From Aquibium carbonis (lineage in GTDB: Bacteria; Pseudomonadota; Alphaproteobacteria; Rhizobiales; Rhizobiaceae): a stretch of 64,000 nucleotides of DNA. The DNA lies in contig NZ_RWKW01000026.1 in assembly GCF_003970795.1 (NCBI RefSeq), forward strand, positions 1 through 64,000, in the 5' to 3' direction. Shown here in pieces: positions 28,364 to 37,165 of the stretch. The notes beneath the pieces were generated by a model. The model was not told the DNA's origin. It searched no databases and saw nothing but the letters and a program-made list of their open reading frames with translations. The translations under genes were made by a program, and so were the position numbers. The number at the start of each line of letters is the position of its first letter. The first letter of the stretch is position 1.

Positions 28364-29797
28364 ATGCCTCCTGAAAAGAAGGATTTACGAAACGCAGGCC
28401 GTGGGGCCCGCGCTCGCACTCCACAATTCGTCAAGAACTTCCGCGGAGTGAAGAACTGGAAGGAAGCCTCCACCTGGCTCGAATGGCGCCAGATCGAGGA
28501 CATCGAGTGCATCACGCCCGATCAGGCCGGCGTTGCGCGCGGCAAGATGATGCCGTCGAAGAAGTTCACGTCGAACACGTCGCTCGCCCTGCCCTCCGCC
28601 GTATTCATGACCACGATCACGGGCAGTTATCCCGAGGACGGCAATGGCTTCTCCTATCCGGAAGATGACGGCGACCTGAAGCTCGTTCCCGACCTGTCGA
28701 CGCTCTCGGTGGTTCCCTGGGAAAGCGATCCGACGGCCCAGGTGATCTGCGACCTGGTGCATCAGGATGGCCGATCCGTCGAGTTCACGCCGCGCAACCT
28801 GCTGCGCCGGGTCGTTGCCGCCTACGCGCGGCGCGGCCTGAAGCCGGTGGTCGCCCCCGAGATCGAGTTCTATCTCGTCCGCAAGAACCCCGACCCCGAC
28901 TATCCGCTCACGCCACCCGTCGGCCGCTCGGGCCGGCCGATCGGCGGCGGCCAGGGCTATTCGATCGCCGGCGTCAACGAGTTCGACGAACTGATCGACG
29001 ACATCTATCATTTCTCTGAAGCCCAGGGCCTGGAGATCGACACGCTCATCCATGAGGAAGGCGCCGGCCAGCTCGAGATCAACCTGCGCCACGGCGATCC
29101 GGTCGAACTCGCCGACCAGGTGTTCCTGTTCAAGCGCACGATCCGCGAGGCGGCCCTCAAGCACGACACCTATGCCACCTTCATGGCCAAGCCGATCCAG
29201 GGGCAGCCGGGATCGGCCATGCACATCCATCAGTCCATCATCGACAAGAAGACCGGACGCAACATTTTCTCGACCGAGGATGGATCGGAGTCGGAAGCCT
29301 TCCTGCATTTCATCGGCGGCATGCAGAAGCACATGCCGAACGCGCTGGTGATGATGGCGCCCTACGTGAACTCCTATCGCCGGCTGACACAGGCGGCGTC
29401 GGCCCCCGTCAACACCAAGTGGGGCTACGACAACCGGACGACGGCGTTCCGCATTCCGCGTTCGGACCCCGCCGCGCGCCGGGTCGAGAATCGCATCCCC
29501 TCTTCGGACGCCAATCCGTATCTCGCTCTGGCAGGCTCGCTGGCCTGCGGGCTGATCGGGCTGATCAACGAGGAGAAGCCCGACGCGCCCGTCGGCACCA
29601 CGGCCAACGAGGACCGGATCGATCTGCCGCGCGGCCTGCTCGAGGCCGTCGAGCGCTTCGAGGGCGACACGACGCTGCGCGACACGCTGGGCGGCGGCTT
29701 CGTCTCGACCTATGCCGCCATCAAGAAGGCGGAGTTCGAGACCTTCATGGAAGTGATCAGCCCGTGGGAACGCGAGTTCCTGTTGTTGAACGTGTGA
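28364..29797 (+). CDS. puuA: Glutamine synthetase family protein, probable gamma-glutamylputrescine synthetase
   Basis: This 477-residue enzyme of the GS superfamily joins glutamate to an amine with ATP. The metal-binding PEIEFYLV (near residue 170), HEEGAGQLEINL, and the ATP-site GSAMHIHQS are present, as is the C-terminal arginine loop RIPRSDPAARRVENRIPS. The Tyr adenylylation site of true glutamine synthetase is absent, which favours the PuuA-like branch. The FAD oxidase puuB follows after an inserted cassette, and potFGHI is 10 kb upstream. Together these fit putrescine uptake and degradation. Start ATG 28364 follows an in-frame TTG. Confidence 0.8.
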   Translation: MPPEKKDLRNAGRGARARTPQFVKNFRGVKNWKEASTWLEWRQIEDIECITPDQAGVARGKMMPSKKFTSNTSLALPSAVFMTTITGSYPEDGNGFSYPEDDGDLKLVPDLSTLSVVPWESDPTAQVICDLVHQDGRSVEFTPRNLLRRVVAAYARRGLKPVVAPEIEFYLVRKNPDPDYPLTPPVGRSGRPIGGGQGYSIAGVNEFDELIDDIYHFSEAQGLEIDTLIHEEGAGQLEINLRHGDPVELADQVFLFKRTIREAALKHDTYATFMAKPIQGQPGSAMHIHQSIIDKKTGRNIFSTEDGSESEAFLHFIGGMQKHMPNALVMMAPYVNSYRRLTQAASAPVNTKWGYDNRTTAFRIPRSDPAARRVENRIPSSDANPYLALAGSLACGLIGLINEEKPDAPVGTTANEDRIDLPRGLLEAVERFEGDTTLRDTLGGGFVSTYAAIKKAEFETFMEVISPWEREFLLLNV

Positions 29798-29800
29798 TTT

Positions 29801-29840
29801 AGGGGAGTAGGGGAGTAGGGGAGTAGGGGAGTAGGGGAAG
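29801..29840 (+). repeat. G-rich array of five 8-bp units ahead of the S23/IVP gene
   Basis: Four units AGGGGAGT and a fifth AGGGGAAG stand in perfect tandem and end exactly at the ATG of the next gene. Five runs of four G separated by four bases also satisfy the motif for a four-layer G-quadruplex. The array begins four bases behind the puuA stop codon. It supplies the Shine-Dalgarno-like sequence of the gene and is complementary to the array at 30223-30270. Confidence 0.9.
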
Positions 29841-30209
29841 ATGCCGGCTGGCGGAAGTTCATATCAAGACCTTGTCGTGTGGCAGCAGGCAATGGATCTC
29901 GCGACTTCGGTTTACGCCACCACGAAGACATGGCCAAAGGACGAGCTCTACGGATTGACGAACCAGGCCCGGAGGGCGGCAACATCCGTGCCTGCCAACA
30001 TCGCAGAAGGATATGGGCGGGAGCTCCGCGGTTCTTACCTGCAGTTCCTTCGGATCGCCCAGGGCTCCCTGAAGGAGCTCGAAACCCTCCTGCTGATCGC
30101 GGATCGGACAGGAATCGCGCCCACAAACTCGGTATCATCACTGCTCGCCAGCGCCGAAAGTGTCGGAAAGCTCCTTCGTCTGCTGCTTCGAAAGCTAGGC
30201 GAGGCATAA
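29841..30209 (+). CDS. Four-helix-bundle protein (S23/IVP family)
   Basis: This 122-residue protein belongs to the family first known from ORFs in 23S rRNA intervening sequences and related in fold to the Avd protein of diversity-generating retroelements. Family marks are SYQDLVVWQQAMDLA, LTNQARRAATSVPANIAEGY and FLRIAQGSLKELETLLLIA, predicting four long helices. It probably binds nucleic acid through a basic face as a pentamer, as Avd does. It sits alone between puuA and puuB, enclosed by complementary 8-bp arrays. No reverse transcriptase is nearby, so it is not part of a complete retroelement. Confidence 0.85.
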   Translation: MPAGGSSYQDLVVWQQAMDLATSVYATTKTWPKDELYGLTNQARRAATSVPANIAEGYGRELRGSYLQFLRIAQGSLKELETLLLIADRTGIAPTNSVSSLLASAESVGKLLRLLLRKLGEA

Positions 30210-30222
30210 GCTTCCACTCCCT

Positions 30223-30270
30223 TAGTCCCCTATTCCCCTATTCCCCTATTCCCCTATTCCCCTACTCCCG
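30223..30270 (+). repeat. C-rich array of six 8-bp units behind the S23/IVP gene
   Basis: The units read TAGTCCCC, four times TATTCCCC, then TACTCCCG. On the minus strand this is GGGGAATA repeated, again a G-quadruplex motif. Each unit can pair with a GGGGAGTA unit of the upstream array with at most one G-U pair, so the two arrays could form a stem of about 40 bp. The puuB start codon lies 18 bases behind the last unit. Confidence 0.9.
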
Positions 30271-30288
30271 TTTGCCCTGCTGCCGAGT

Positions 30289-31581
30289 ATGCCAATGCCC
30301 TACGCCTCCCCGATCTCCCCCGGCTATTCCTGGTACGAGGACACCGTCGGCGAACGCCCGCGCTACCCGGCGCTCGATGGAGACCGGCGCGCCGACGTGA
30401 TCGTCATCGGCGGCGGCTTCACCGGCCTGTCGGCTGCGGCCCATCTGGCCAAGTCGGGCGTCGACGTCGTGCTCATCGAGGCGCACCGCTTCGGCGACGG
30501 CGCGTCCGGCCGCAATGGCGGCCAGTTGGGCACCGGCCAGCGCGCCGGCGCGGAGGAGATGGAGGTCGAGCTCGGCTTCACCCGCGCCAAAGCGCTCTTC
30601 GATCTCGCCGAGGAGGCGAAGGCACACCTGCTGGAATTCGCCGAAGTCAACGCCATCGACATCGACTTCCGGCCCGGGCACCTGAACGTCACCCACAAGC
30701 CGCGCGAAATCCCCGAATATCGCGCCCACGCGGACGCGATGGCCGAACGGTTCGGCTACCCGTACCTGACCATGATGGATGCGGCGGAGGCCCGCGCCCG
30801 CCTGGGTTCGGATCACTATGTCGGCGGCGTCTACGACGCCGGAACCGGCCACATCCACCCGCTCAAGCTCGCGGTCGGCACCGCCCGCGTTGCGGCAGCC
30901 GCAGGCGCACGGCTTTTCGAGGACACACCCTCCACCGGCATCGCGGCGCAGGGCGGCAAGGTCGTCGTCTCGACCGCGCGCGGGACGATCACCGCCGACA
31001 AATGCCTGCTCGCGACCAATGCCCACGGCGCCGATCTCGAGCCGCTGAGCGCGGCCCACATCATGCCCATCGGCTCCTTCATCGGCGCGACCGTGCCGCT
31101 GGGCGACGACAGTGCGATCCTGCCCGGCGGCGAGTCCGTGTCCGACTCGCGCTTCGTCGTGCGCTATTTCCGGCGCGCGCCCTCCGGCGAACTGCTGTTT
31201 GGCGGCCGCGAGATCTACGCCGTCGACGATCCGAAGGACATCCACAAGGGCATCCGCCGCCAGATCGCCGAAATCTATCCGGCCTTGAAGGACGTCGAAA
31301 TCACCCACGCCTGGGGCGGCTACGTCGGCATCACCCTGCCCAGAAAACCCTTCGTGCGCGAGGTGATGCCGAACGTCATCTCGGCCGGCGGCTATTCCGG
31401 CCACGGCGTCATGCTGTCCAACTTCGTCGGCAAGCTCTACGCCGAGACCGTGGCCGGCAACCGCGATCGGCTGAAGCTGTTCGAAGACCTGAAGATCCCG
31501 CCCTTTCCCGGCGGCCGCCGCTTCCGTGCGCCGCTGCTGTTCCTGGCGCTGAACTGGTACGCGCTGCGGGACCGGTTCTAG
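30289..31581 (+). CDS. puuB: FAD-dependent gamma-glutamylputrescine oxidase
   Basis: The enzyme (430 residues) has the DAO-fold dinucleotide motif VIVIGGGFTGLSAAAHLA near residue 35, ASGRNGGQLGTGQR at the flavin site, and the C-terminal GYSGHGVMLSN loop. PuuB oxidises gamma-glutamylputrescine to the aldehyde, releasing ammonia and hydrogen peroxide. The preceding puuA makes its substrate. A second in-frame ATG at 30295 is possible. No ribosome site of good quality is seen because the repeat array occupies the leader. Confidence 0.85.
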   Translation: MPMPYASPISPGYSWYEDTVGERPRYPALDGDRRADVIVIGGGFTGLSAAAHLAKSGVDVVLIEAHRFGDGASGRNGGQLGTGQRAGAEEMEVELGFTRAKALFDLAEEAKAHLLEFAEVNAIDIDFRPGHLNVTHKPREIPEYRAHADAMAERFGYPYLTMMDAAEARARLGSDHYVGGVYDAGTGHIHPLKLAVGTARVAAAAGARLFEDTPSTGIAAQGGKVVVSTARGTITADKCLLATNAHGADLEPLSAAHIMPIGSFIGATVPLGDDSAILPGGESVSDSRFVVRYFRRAPSGELLFGGREIYAVDDPKDIHKGIRRQIAEIYPALKDVEITHAWGGYVGITLPRKPFVREVMPNVISAGGYSGHGVMLSNFVGKLYAETVAGNRDRLKLFEDLKIPPFPGGRRFRAPLLFLALNWYALRDRF

Positions 31582-31663
31582 GCGAGGAAGGAGCTGAGGC
31601 ATGCCTCTACGTTAAGCGCTGCTTCTTCGGAACTTGGCTATTTGCCGCGCGAGGAAAAATCCG

Positions 31664-31915
31664 ATGGAACATTTGAGAGCGAGAGCTGCCAATTCGTTGC
31701 GCGACTTGGAGGACACCGTGGTCGCGTTGTTGGCTGCGGCCCCCAACGGATTGACCAACATCGACGTAACGACGACGCTCGGTCTACACTCCGATCATCT
31801 CGGCAATCACCGGAACTATCTATCCTGGTCGATTCTCGGTCGCCTCATGAGGGCCGGCCGAGTGCGGGGCGAGAAGGACGAAAAGGGAAAAATGCGCTAC
31901 TTCTCGAACGAGTGA
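31664..31915 (+). CDS. Small winged-helix-like hypothetical protein
   Basis: The protein has 83 residues. VVALLAAAPNGLTNIDVTTTLGL looks like the helix-turn-helix of a winged-helix fold (I quote only LLAAAPNGLTN here as key part), and RVRGEKDEKGKMRYF resembles a wing. ATG 31664 lies behind GAGGAAAAAT. Similar small proteins occur beside restriction and repair genes, but none is present here. The function is unknown. Confidence 0.55.
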   Translation: MEHLRARAANSLRDLEDTVVALLAAAPNGLTNIDVTTTLGLHSDHLGNHRNYLSWSILGRLMRAGRVRGEKDEKGKMRYFSNE

Positions 31916-31935
31916 CCCAATCTGCCCTTTCTCCC

Positions 31936-31949
31936 TTGATCCGCGTCAA
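31936..31949 (+). promoter_or_regulatory. FixK/FnrN-like box
   Basis: TTGATCCGCGTCAA fits the FNR-class half-site rule TTGA-N6-TCAA, with one deviation from the full dyad TTGAT-N4-ATCAA. It ends 74 bases ahead of the DUF2189 gene. Control by oxygen limitation is an inference. Confidence 0.5.
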
Positions 31950-32023
31950 GGCAGGCCGCCCAGCTTTCGTCACATGCTGCCTCTTGCGCCCGGTCCGCCC
32001 GGCGCTGTGAGGGGGAGATTGCC

Positions 32024-32833
32024 ATGACGAACACACCGCGTGAGGCGCCGCCAGTGGGCCAGACGATGGCGCCGTCGATGCCACGGGTCAACGCGCTGAC
32101 CGTGGCCGACCTGCGCGAATGCCTGATGCTCGGCCTGTCCGATTTCGCCCGCGCGCCGCTCTACGGACTGTTCTTCGGCGGCGTCTTCGCGGCGGCGGGC
32201 ATCGCCATCGTTCTCGGGCTGACGGCGTGGGACATGCCCTGGATGATCTACCCCTTCGCCATCGGGTTTCCCCTGATCGGCCCCTTTGCGGCGGCCGGGC
32301 TCTACGAGGTCAGCCGACGGCTCGAGATCGGCCGCCCGCTCGACCGGGCGCAGGTCCTCTCGGTGATCTGGGCGCAGCGGCGGCGCGAGATCTCATGGAT
32401 GGCCTTCGTGATGCTCTTCGTCTTCTGGATGTGGATGTACCAGATAAGGCTCCTGATCGCGCTTTTTCTGGGACGCATGTCCTTCTCGACGCTGGAAAAG
32501 TTCGCCACCATCGTTTTCACCACGCAGCAGGGCTGGATCTTCCTCGCGGTCGGGCATGTGGTCGGCGCCGCACTGTCACTGATCCTGTTCTCGATCACGG
32601 TGGTGTCGATCCCGCTGCTGATGGAACGGCAGATCGACTTCGTCACCGCGATGATCACCAGCGTCAAGGCGGTGATCGCCAGCCCCGGGCCGATGCTGGG
32701 CTGGGGCGTGTTCGTCACCATCGCGATGCTGGTCGCCTGCGCACCGTTCTTCCTCGGCCTGCTGATCGTGCTGCCGGTCCTCGGCCACGCCACGTGGCAC
32801 ATCTATCGGCGCGCGGTGCCGGTGGCGGCATAG
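32024..32833 (+). CDS. DUF2189 family integral membrane protein
   Basis: This 269-residue protein has about six hydrophobic segments. The N-terminal RVNALTVADLRECLMLGLSD precedes the first membrane helix, as in DUF2189 proteins. The region MAFVMLFVFWMWMYQIRLLI is typical. The family is sometimes described as cytochrome-c-oxidase-related, but its role is not established. GGGGGAGA precedes ATG 32024. A FixK/FnrN-like box upstream suggests expression at low oxygen. Confidence 0.75.
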   Translation: MTNTPREAPPVGQTMAPSMPRVNALTVADLRECLMLGLSDFARAPLYGLFFGGVFAAAGIAIVLGLTAWDMPWMIYPFAIGFPLIGPFAAAGLYEVSRRLEIGRPLDRAQVLSVIWAQRRREISWMAFVMLFVFWMWMYQIRLLIALFLGRMSFSTLEKFATIVFTTQQGWIFLAVGHVVGAALSLILFSITVVSIPLLMERQIDFVTAMITSVKAVIASPGPMLGWGVFVTIAMLVACAPFFLGLLIVLPVLGHATWHIYRRAVPVAA

Positions 32834-32860
32834 CCCTTCCGGAGGCGCGAGCCCTCGCGC

Positions 32861-34627
32861 CTACAATGGCCAGAAGAACAGGATCGTCGGCACCGAGACG
32901 GCGACGATGAGAATTTCGAGCGGCAGGCCCATGCGCCAGTAGTCGGAGAACCGATAGCCGCCCGGCCCCATGATGATGGTGTTGTTCTGGTGCCCGATCG
33001 GGGTGAGGAAGGCGCAGGACGCCGCCACAGCGACACCCATCAGGAACGGGTCGGCCGAGACGTTCAAGGCATTGGCGACCTCGATGGAGATGGGTGCCGC
33101 CACCAGCGCCGTGGCGACGTTGTTGAGGAAGTCCGACATCGTCATGGTGACGGCGATGATGATCGTGAGGATCGCCCAGGCGGGCAAGGCCGAGGACTGG
33201 GCGACGATCAGGTCGGCGATGAGCTTCGTGCCGCCGCTCTCCTCGAGGGCGATGCCGATGGGGATCAGCGAAGCCAGCAGCACGATCACCGGCCATTCGA
33301 CCGATTCATAGACTTCGCGCGGCGACAGGATTCCCAGGAGCGCGAAAGCGCAGACCGCGACGGCGAGCGCGATCGGCAAGGTGGTGAAGCCGGCGACCGT
33401 GGCCGCGATCGCCGCGGCGAAGAAGCCGATGGCCGCCAGCGCCTTTTCCCGCTTGATCACGTCGTGGCGGCGGTTTTCCAGCGGCAGGACGCCCAGCCAT
33501 TCGATCACCTGCGCGACACGCGCATGCGGACCGAGCAGCAGCACCACGTCGCCGGGAAGCACCTTGAGCTGGCGCACGCGGGCGCGAAAGCGCTTGCCCT
33601 GGCGCGACAGACCAAACAGCGTGACGCCGCGCCTGTACTGCAGCCTGAGACTGTCGGCGGTGCGACCGTCGAGGCGCGAGCCTTCCGGAACGATCGCCTC
33701 GACGAGCGTCAGCGACTGCCCGGTCACGCCGCCATGCGTCTCCTCCGCATAGGGGTCGAGTCCGGCGGCGCCGACGAAACCCTCGATCGCCTTCGTCGAG
33801 CCTTCCAGCACAAGGAGGTCGCCCTCGCCGACCTTCTCCGACATCGCGAAGCCGGGCAGGCGGCGCCCGTCTCGCACGAGACCGAGCACCGTGACGTCGT
33901 GTTCGTCGCCGATCGTGTAGAGTTCCGCCACCGTCCTGGCGATCGACTTCGAGCCCTCCGGGACCTTGGCTTCGGCGACGAAACGGCCGGAATTGACTTC
34001 CTTGACCTCCATCGTCGTCGGGCGGGCGAGCAGGCGCCATCCGATGGTGGCGACGAAGAGGATGCCCGCGATCGCGCAGACGAGGCCGACCGGCGTGAAG
34101 TCGAACATGCGGAACGGCTCGCCGGTCGCGCGCTCGCGGATCTGGGCGACGACGATGTTGGGCGGCGTACCGATCATGGTGATCATGCCGCCGAGGATCG
34201 TGGCGAAGGAGAGCGGCATCAGCGTCAGGCCGATGGCGCGCTTTTCCTTGCGCGCCGCCTCGATGTCCAGGTTCATCAGCATCACCAGGGCGGCGACGTT
34301 GTTGATGACGGCGGACAGGGCAGCGCCGATCACAGACATGACGGTGATGTGGGCGCTGACCGAACGCCCGGCCGACAGCGCGACGCTGGCGACCAGTTCG
34401 ATGGCGCCGGCGTTGACCAGCGCCCGCGAGACGACGAGCACGAGCGCGACGATGACGACCGCGTCGTTGCCGAAGCCCATGAAGGCCTGGGAAGGATCGA
34501 CGGCACCGCCCAGCACCGCCGCGATCAAGCCGCCGAAAGCGACGAGATCATAGCGGACCTTTCCCCAGACAAGGAGCACCAGCAAAGTGCCGAGCAGCCC
34601 GAAGATGAAGATCTGCTCGCCGGTCAT
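32861..34627 (-). CDS. SLC13 family permease with TrkA-C (RCK_C) domains
   Basis: This 588-residue inner-membrane protein has the divided-anion-transporter layout: two hydrophobic halves (about 1-190 and 390-588) around a soluble centre with two TrkA-C domains (about 205-290 and 300-375). MIGTPPNIVVAQIRERATG and FLTPIGHQNNTIIMGPGGYR are the paired anion-binding loops of the family. The substrate is likely a dicarboxylate, sulfate or similar anion. It is the third gene of a leftward ALDH-SDR-permease series with gaps of 76 bases. Confidence 0.85.
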   Translation of the reverse strand: MTGEQIFIFGLLGTLLVLLVWGKVRYDLVAFGGLIAAVLGGAVDPSQAFMGFGNDAVVIVALVLVVSRALVNAGAIELVASVALSAGRSVSAHITVMSVIGAALSAVINNVAALVMLMNLDIEAARKEKRAIGLTLMPLSFATILGGMITMIGTPPNIVVAQIRERATGEPFRMFDFTPVGLVCAIAGILFVATIGWRLLARPTTMEVKEVNSGRFVAEAKVPEGSKSIARTVAELYTIGDEHDVTVLGLVRDGRRLPGFAMSEKVGEGDLLVLEGSTKAIEGFVGAAGLDPYAEETHGGVTGQSLTLVEAIVPEGSRLDGRTADSLRLQYRRGVTLFGLSRQGKRFRARVRQLKVLPGDVVLLLGPHARVAQVIEWLGVLPLENRRHDVIKREKALAAIGFFAAAIAATVAGFTTLPIALAVAVCAFALLGILSPREVYESVEWPVIVLLASLIPIGIALEESGGTKLIADLIVAQSSALPAWAILTIIIAVTMTMSDFLNNVATALVAAPISIEVANALNVSADPFLMGVAVAASCAFLTPIGHQNNTIIMGPGGYRFSDYWRMGLPLEILIVAVSVPTILFFWPL

Positions 34628-34703
34628 GATGTCCCCTGCCCCCGAATTCGCCGCGCCTCAACGTCGGGATCGACGACTCGTTCCTGCCGGACGCTCTCGA
34701 AGC

Positions 34704-35453
34704 TCAGATGCAGCGACCACCATCCACTTCAAGGGCGACGCCCGTGATGAAGGCGGCTTCCTCGGAAGCGAGCCATAGCGCGGCATTGGCGATGTCGAGT
34801 GGGGTGGAGAGCCGTCCGAGTGGAATCGAGGCGCGAAACTGCGCGCGCTTTTCCGGCGTGTCCTCGCCCATGAAGGTTGCCAGCATCGGGGTATCGCCCG
34901 CCACCGGGCACAGGCAATTGACCCGGATGTTCTTCGGCGCGAGTTCGACCGCCATCGATTTGGTGGCGGTGATCGTCCAGCCCTTCGAGGCGTTGTACCA
35001 GGTCAGCCCGGGACGCGGGCGAAGCCCGGCGGTGGAGGCCGTGGTGATGATCGAGCCACCGCCCTGCTTCTCCATGATCGGGACCACCAGGCGCGCCGTA
35101 TGGTAGATCGCCTTCATGTTGACGGCGGTGATCAGGTCGAAGATCGTTTCGTCCACTTCCGTCAGCGGCCCGTTGCGATGCGAGTAGCCGGCATTGTTGA
35201 CCATGACGTCGAGCCGACCGAACCTGTCCATGCAGGCCGCGACCATGTTTTCGATGTCCGACGCGTTGGTGACGTCAGCCGTGACCGGGATCGCCGCCTC
35301 GCCGATCTCGCCCGCCACACGCTCGGCGCCCTTGGCGTTGAGGTCGGCGACCACGACCCTGGCGCCTTCCTCGGCAAAACGCTTGGCCATGCCTTCGCCG
35401 AAGCCCGACGCCGCGCCGGTGATCACGGCAACCTTGTTTTCAAGACGAGCCAT
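34704..35453 (-). CDS. SDR family oxidoreductase
   Basis: This 249-residue classical SDR has TGAASGFGEGMA near residue 12, NNAGYS near 88, and the Ser/Tyr/Lys triad in TTASTAGLRPRPGLTWYNASK. DGGRCI ends the protein. The gene lies between an aldehyde dehydrogenase and an anion permease on the same strand, so it probably acts in one catabolic route on an alcohol or hydroxy acid. ATG 35453 has AAGGAG ten bases ahead. Confidence 0.85.
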   Translation of the reverse strand: MARLENKVAVITGAASGFGEGMAKRFAEEGARVVVADLNAKGAERVAGEIGEAAIPVTADVTNASDIENMVAACMDRFGRLDVMVNNAGYSHRNGPLTEVDETIFDLITAVNMKAIYHTARLVVPIMEKQGGGSIITTASTAGLRPRPGLTWYNASKGWTITATKSMAVELAPKNIRVNCLCPVAGDTPMLATFMGEDTPEKRAQFRASIPLGRLSTPLDIANAALWLASEEAAFITGVALEVDGGRCI

Positions 35454-35529
35454 TCCTTGCATTCTCCTTGATCTGAATCATCGTCACCGGTCAGCCCGCG
35501 CGGCTTCCAGAACGGCGAGCCAAACGGCC

Positions 35530-37005
35530 TTACCCGTGGTTGAAGACGATCGTCTTAGTGGCGCTCATGTCGTAGAGGGCCTCGAAGCCCTTCTCCCGGC
35601 CATGACCGGACTTCTTGAAGCCGCCGAAAGGCAGTTCGATGCCGCCGCCCGCGCCATAGCCGTTGACGAAGACCTGGCCGGCGCGGACGCGCTTGGCGAC
35701 CCGATGCTGCCGGCCGCCGTCGCGGGTCCATACGCCTGCCACCAGACCGAATTCGGTGCCGTTGGCGATGCGGATCGCATCCGCCTCGTCCTCGAACGGC
35801 GTGACGGCGAGCACGGGGCCGAAAACTTCCTCCTGCGCGATCGCCTTTTCGGGATCGACCGAGCCGAACAGCGCCGGCGCGAAATAATAGCCGCCCGCAG
35901 GCGCATCGCCGGCCACGGAACCGCGCGCCAAGAGCGCGATGCCGGCTTCCTCGGCGGCGGCGACCATGCCGGCCACCCGCTCCTGCTGCTTGCGATTGAT
36001 CAGCGGACCAAGATCGAGATCCGCATCGTGCGGGCCGGCCACCAGCTTCGAAAAACGCTCGGCGAGACCCGTCGCCACGGCCTCGTAGACCTCGCGCTGG
36101 ACGAGAATGCGGCTGCCGGCCGAACAGGTCTGGCCGCCGTTCTGGATGATGGCGTTGACGAGAACAGGCATCGCCGCGTCGAGGTCGGCGTCGGCGAAGA
36201 CGATCTGCGGCGACTTGCCGCCGAGCTCCATGGTGACGCCGCGGTTGTTGACGGCGGCCGCCTGCTGGATCGCGGTGCCCGTGAGCGTCGACCCGGTGAA
36301 GGTCACGTAGTCGACCATGGGATGCGCCGACAACGCCGCACCCGCGTCGCGGCCGTAGCCGGTGATCACGTTGAACACGCCTTCGGGAACGCCCGCCTCA
36401 TGCGCGAGCTCGGCGATGCGGATGGCGCTGAGGGAAGCGTCTTCGGCCGGCTTCACCACCAGCGTGTTGCCCATGGCGAGCGCTGCCCCGGCCACGCGCG
36501 CCAGGATCTGCAGCGGATAGTTCCATGGGATGATGCCGGCGACGACGCCGTGCGGTTCGCGCAGCGTCAGCGCTGTGTAGCCCGGCAGGAAGGGGATCGT
36601 GTCGCCATGAATCTTGTCGCCGGCCCCGCCGTAGAACTCGTAGTAGCGCATGGTGGCCGTGACGTCGGCCTTGCCCTGGCGGATCGGCTTGCCGGTGTCG
36701 CGCGATTCGAGCGCGGCGAGTTCGTCCCCGTGCTTTTCCACAAGCAGGCCGAGCCGGGTGAGGCAGCGGCCGCGCTCGACCGCCGGCATGCGGCTCCACG
36801 GTCCGTCCTCGAAGGCGCGGGCGGCCGCGCGCACGGCGCGATCGACATCCTGCGCCCCGCTTTCCGGGATCGACGCGAAGACCTTGCCATCCGACGGGGA
36901 GGCAACGTCGATTCGCTTGCCGGAAACGGACTCGACCTGGCGGCCACCGATGAAGTTCATGAAGGCGAGGCCTTCCGCCACCGTGCGCGAGATATGCGTG
37001 CCCAT
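35530..37005 (-). CDS. Aldehyde dehydrogenase family protein
   Basis: This 491-residue NAD(P)-dependent enzyme oxidises an aldehyde to the acid. The catalytic glutamate is in MELGGKSPQ and the catalytic cysteine in NGGQTCSAGSR; IIPWNYPLQ and FTGSTLTG mark the cofactor site. It resembles betaine-aldehyde or gamma-aminobutyraldehyde dehydrogenases, but the substrate is open. I start it at ATG 37005; ATG 36960 (MNFIGGRQV) is a good alternative. It is the first gene of the leftward ALDH-SDR-SLC13 unit. Confidence 0.85.
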   Translation of the reverse strand: MGTHISRTVAEGLAFMNFIGGRQVESVSGKRIDVASPSDGKVFASIPESGAQDVDRAVRAAARAFEDGPWSRMPAVERGRCLTRLGLLVEKHGDELAALESRDTGKPIRQGKADVTATMRYYEFYGGAGDKIHGDTIPFLPGYTALTLREPHGVVAGIIPWNYPLQILARVAGAALAMGNTLVVKPAEDASLSAIRIAELAHEAGVPEGVFNVITGYGRDAGAALSAHPMVDYVTFTGSTLTGTAIQQAAAVNNRGVTMELGGKSPQIVFADADLDAAMPVLVNAIIQNGGQTCSAGSRILVQREVYEAVATGLAERFSKLVAGPHDADLDLGPLINRKQQERVAGMVAAAEEAGIALLARGSVAGDAPAGGYYFAPALFGSVDPEKAIAQEEVFGPVLAVTPFEDEADAIRIANGTEFGLVAGVWTRDGGRQHRVAKRVRAGQVFVNGYGAGGGIELPFGGFKKSGHGREKGFEALYDMSATKTIVFNHG

Positions 37006-37045
37006 CCTGCCGACTCCGTTTGCGCTTCCCAAAGGCCCCGTCTTA

Positions 37046-37060
37046 TGTTGCATTGCAACA
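37046..37060. promoter_or_regulatory. Dyad ahead of the aldehyde dehydrogenase gene
   Basis: TGTTGCATTGCAACA is a perfect inverted repeat (6-bp arms, 3-base centre) located 41 bases before the ALDH start, inside a wider GGCCCC/GGGGCC pair (37034-37039, 37061-37066). It contains TGC-N3-GCA, the same core as the dyad ahead of the phasin gene. Confidence 0.45.
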
Positions 37061-37165
37061 GGGGCCGGACGTCGAGACATGGTGAAAGCCTCGCCTCCCG
37101 CGCCTGTCAAGCATGTTCCCGGAAAGGCATCCCGCTGGCCTTCCGGAATGGACCGCTCTGGCCTT

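Noticed and set aside
29841-30209. Diversity-generating retroelement accessory gene (avd)
   Set aside because: The fold family is the same, but no reverse transcriptase, template repeat or variable repeat is found near it.
29801-30270. CRISPR array
   Set aside because: The 8-bp units have no spacers of constant length between them, and no cas gene is in the window.
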